NCBI RefSeq assembly: GCF_029227915.1
Contig: NC_079886.1
Location: forward strand, 8,060,001-8,124,000
From: Hydractinia symbiolongicarpus
Taxonomy: Eukaryota > Cnidaria > Hydrozoa > Anthoathecata > Hydractiniidae
Length of the DNA stretch: 64,000 nucleotides
Direction of reading: 5' to 3'
Shown: one piece after another, positions 62,087 to 64,000 of the stretch
How the letters are laid out: the number at the start of each line of letters is the position of its first letter
Numbering within the stretch: the stretch's first letter is position 1
Notes under the pieces: generated by a model
Database searches by the model: none
What the model was told of the DNA's origin: nothing
The model's input: the letters and a program-made list of their open reading frames with translations, nothing else
Translations under genes and position numbers: made by a program

Positions 62087-64000
62087 TAGTTAACATTTTA
62101 ATTGGACCATAAAAAAACTAATAGAAAAGTATAACTGATTTAATTAGAAGAAATAGTCATTAGTGAAGACTGAGTAAACGGAAACACTGAATACTATATC
62201 GACTGTTAGTGACTAACTGAATCAATGCAAAAAAGATTCTTACCTTAAAGGAAAATTACGTTTTCAGTAATGCCCCGTGAGAAGAATCAGCTCCAAAACA
62301 AATCCACAATTCGTTTAATTAGTTAAAATAGGAATCATAAATGACATAATAATAAAACTTATAGAATTCAATGACGGGAAATTTTTGCGATAGTTATATA
62401 CAGCACGTGTTTTATGAAATTTTTGTAGAGGTTATATTTGTACTTGTCCAGGAGAATTCGTCGATCGCTACTTGCAGCCGCCATCTATTGATCGCAAACA
62501 GTTTAATATTGACTTTGTTCAATATTTGTTCTGATGTAATACATAAAACGAAAGATGTTGTACTGATTAAATTAATTCCAGTTGAACTCAATGTACGACA
62601 GATCTTGACAACACTAAATAGTCGAAAGTTTTAATCAATTCCACAAAACTTGATTTTCATTTCAATAAATCAAGTCGAAAAATAGCAAGTTCACAAACAT
62701 CAAAACGTAGGTTTTATTTCAAGCTTACTGATACTAGCAAACTTCTAAATCGTAGTGGCATGGCAGGAAACATGAAAGTGTTCTAAAGGTTCGTTTTTTT
62801 CTCAAATTTTATTTTGCTGGTATTTTACTGTATTTTTGAATATTTTTCAACTTGCATGTGTATATGTAATTGTACTTTCTACGTAGTAGATCGTCTTACA
62901 AATTACAGCGTTTACACTTGAGCACTTTCACGGAATCAAAGAAAGTTTCTGGATACAAACCAAAACGTATTAGATTGAAGAAAAAATGTTTTATTCCTTT
63001 TCATCTGTTTATACTACTTTAAAAGCAGAAATTTAACGGTCATTTTTTGGTCATTTTCTTCGCAAAGTTTTTCCACGCAAGGTCATGGATATTTTTTAAA
63101 ACGTGATAGTTTTTTCACCACGAAAAAATCTCAAATTAAAATATTTCCAGCAACTATTACTTGCATTGTGATTGATCCGGAAAAAAAATTATTGGAAACT
63201 TTTCTGTTTTTATTATTTACATTTTCATGCTGAATCTGTTTAAATTTGCAAAATCTAGTGTAAACGCAATCCGCATAAATTTCTATTTTTAGTAACTTGA
63301 CTTATGATTCCGGATAAATTTGCTCAAGTGTGTAACGCTAAATTTGTCTATGTGTGTAATAATTTATTGAATTGTATTTATTGTAATTCTTAAGCAAAAG
63401 TTTAAGTAACATTTGAGATTTTATAAACCGTTATTTTTATCCTGTCTTTTGTCAGCTTTTCTAAAGGCTTTTCTTTAACAATAAAATATTTAATTCGTCA
63501 CTTAATAATTGAAATTATAAGAAATTCTTTAGATTTGCGAAGCTTATACCTTTTACCACTCTGTTTTTTCAATTGAGTGTTGAGGGATCTTTTTCTACTG
63601 TTATAAATTTAGAAAATTAAAGCATGTTCGCTATAGGCGTTATCATATTTTATCATTAGCACAACAAATATATCCAACGTGATTCGCTAAGAGGAGACAA
63701 ACTTTTTTGGAGTCTAGATAGTAAGAGAAAAAACAAAAATGTTTTATAGAAAAAATTTATGTAAATACAAGTAAAAAAACGCAATTGTAGTCCCTAAACG
63801 TTTATATATGGAAATTGGTTTATGCTCTCAAATGTGAACGGTGACATAACTTTTGGGTGCGGTTGAAATCATTTTCATCCTGGTCTGATGCTAGACTACT
63901 GTGACGATAAACAATATATATATATATTCTTCTTCTTCTTATTTATTGAAATAACATGTTGGTACTTACGCAATAAACAATCCAGGCAAAGCGAATCAGG
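62087..64000. other. Receptor 3' UTR and intergenic tail
   Basis: First AATAAA after the stop is at 62351-62356, a plausible poly(A) signal. No further gene is recognised. A TA/TTC microsatellite lies at 63917-63940. A 63-percent-type AT composition continues to the end of the window; the short frame at 62371-62634 is within the UTR and lacks any motif. Confidence 0.6.

Noticed and set aside
62371-62634. 87-codon frame after the receptor stop
   Set aside because: Located just after the likely poly(A) signal and without any recognisable feature.

Overview
The window is AT-rich metazoan DNA with long introns, many short inverted-repeat transposons and three intact host genes. The gene set (an LRRFIP family gene, a class I Arf, a receptor-type guanylate cyclase), metazoan-type copia and PIF/Harbinger remnants and the MITE load fit an early-branching invertebrate. 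A hydrozoan or other cnidarian is my best guess, but nothing in the sequence fixes the species.

Layout. 1-6812: a decayed Ty1/copia retrotransposon (203-bp 5' LTR, frameshifted gag and pol). It is bracketed by a 1,017-bp direct repeat that is not the LTR but duplicated flank. 6813-8086: mostly featureless, with one weak candidate exon. 8087-12677: a transposon nest. An outer element (5-bp target duplication TCTGG) holds an inner element (duplication TTAGG) with long inverted ends, subterminal repeat arrays and a broken DDE transposase, which is itself split by a TTAA-flanked MITE. 12683-15632: no gene seen. 15883-34258, minus strand: an LRRFIP gene of 15 exons with two frame-compatible endings, a short coiled-coil ending and a 632-codon acidic alternative terminal exon. 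34368-34697: a candidate small gene divergent from LRRFIP, 110 bp from its start codon. 35758-39847, plus strand: a four-exon Arf1-like gene. Its last exon and 3' UTR are duplicated downstream (41349-42671), with a PIF/Harbinger remnant between the copies. 42672-47694: MITEs, PIF/Harbinger fragments and a perfect 19-bp hairpin. 47695-62086, plus strand: a 19-exon receptor guanylate cyclase homologue of 1,166 residues. 62087-64000: 3' UTR and intergenic sequence.

Most notable: the receptor cyclase keeps the whole architecture (extracellular ANF-receptor domain, one membrane helix, kinase homology domain, linker, cyclase fold), but its cyclase domain lacks the nucleotide-selecting and transition-state residues. 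It is probably a pseudo-cyclase receptor that signals by ligand binding or heterodimerisation rather than by making cGMP. Reading frames and splice phases of all three host genes were checked exon by exon and close without frameshifts. There are no bacterial-type operons. Arf is a Golgi/membrane-traffic GTPase and LRRFIP a cytoskeletal/nucleic-acid-linked adaptor; nothing links the three functionally.
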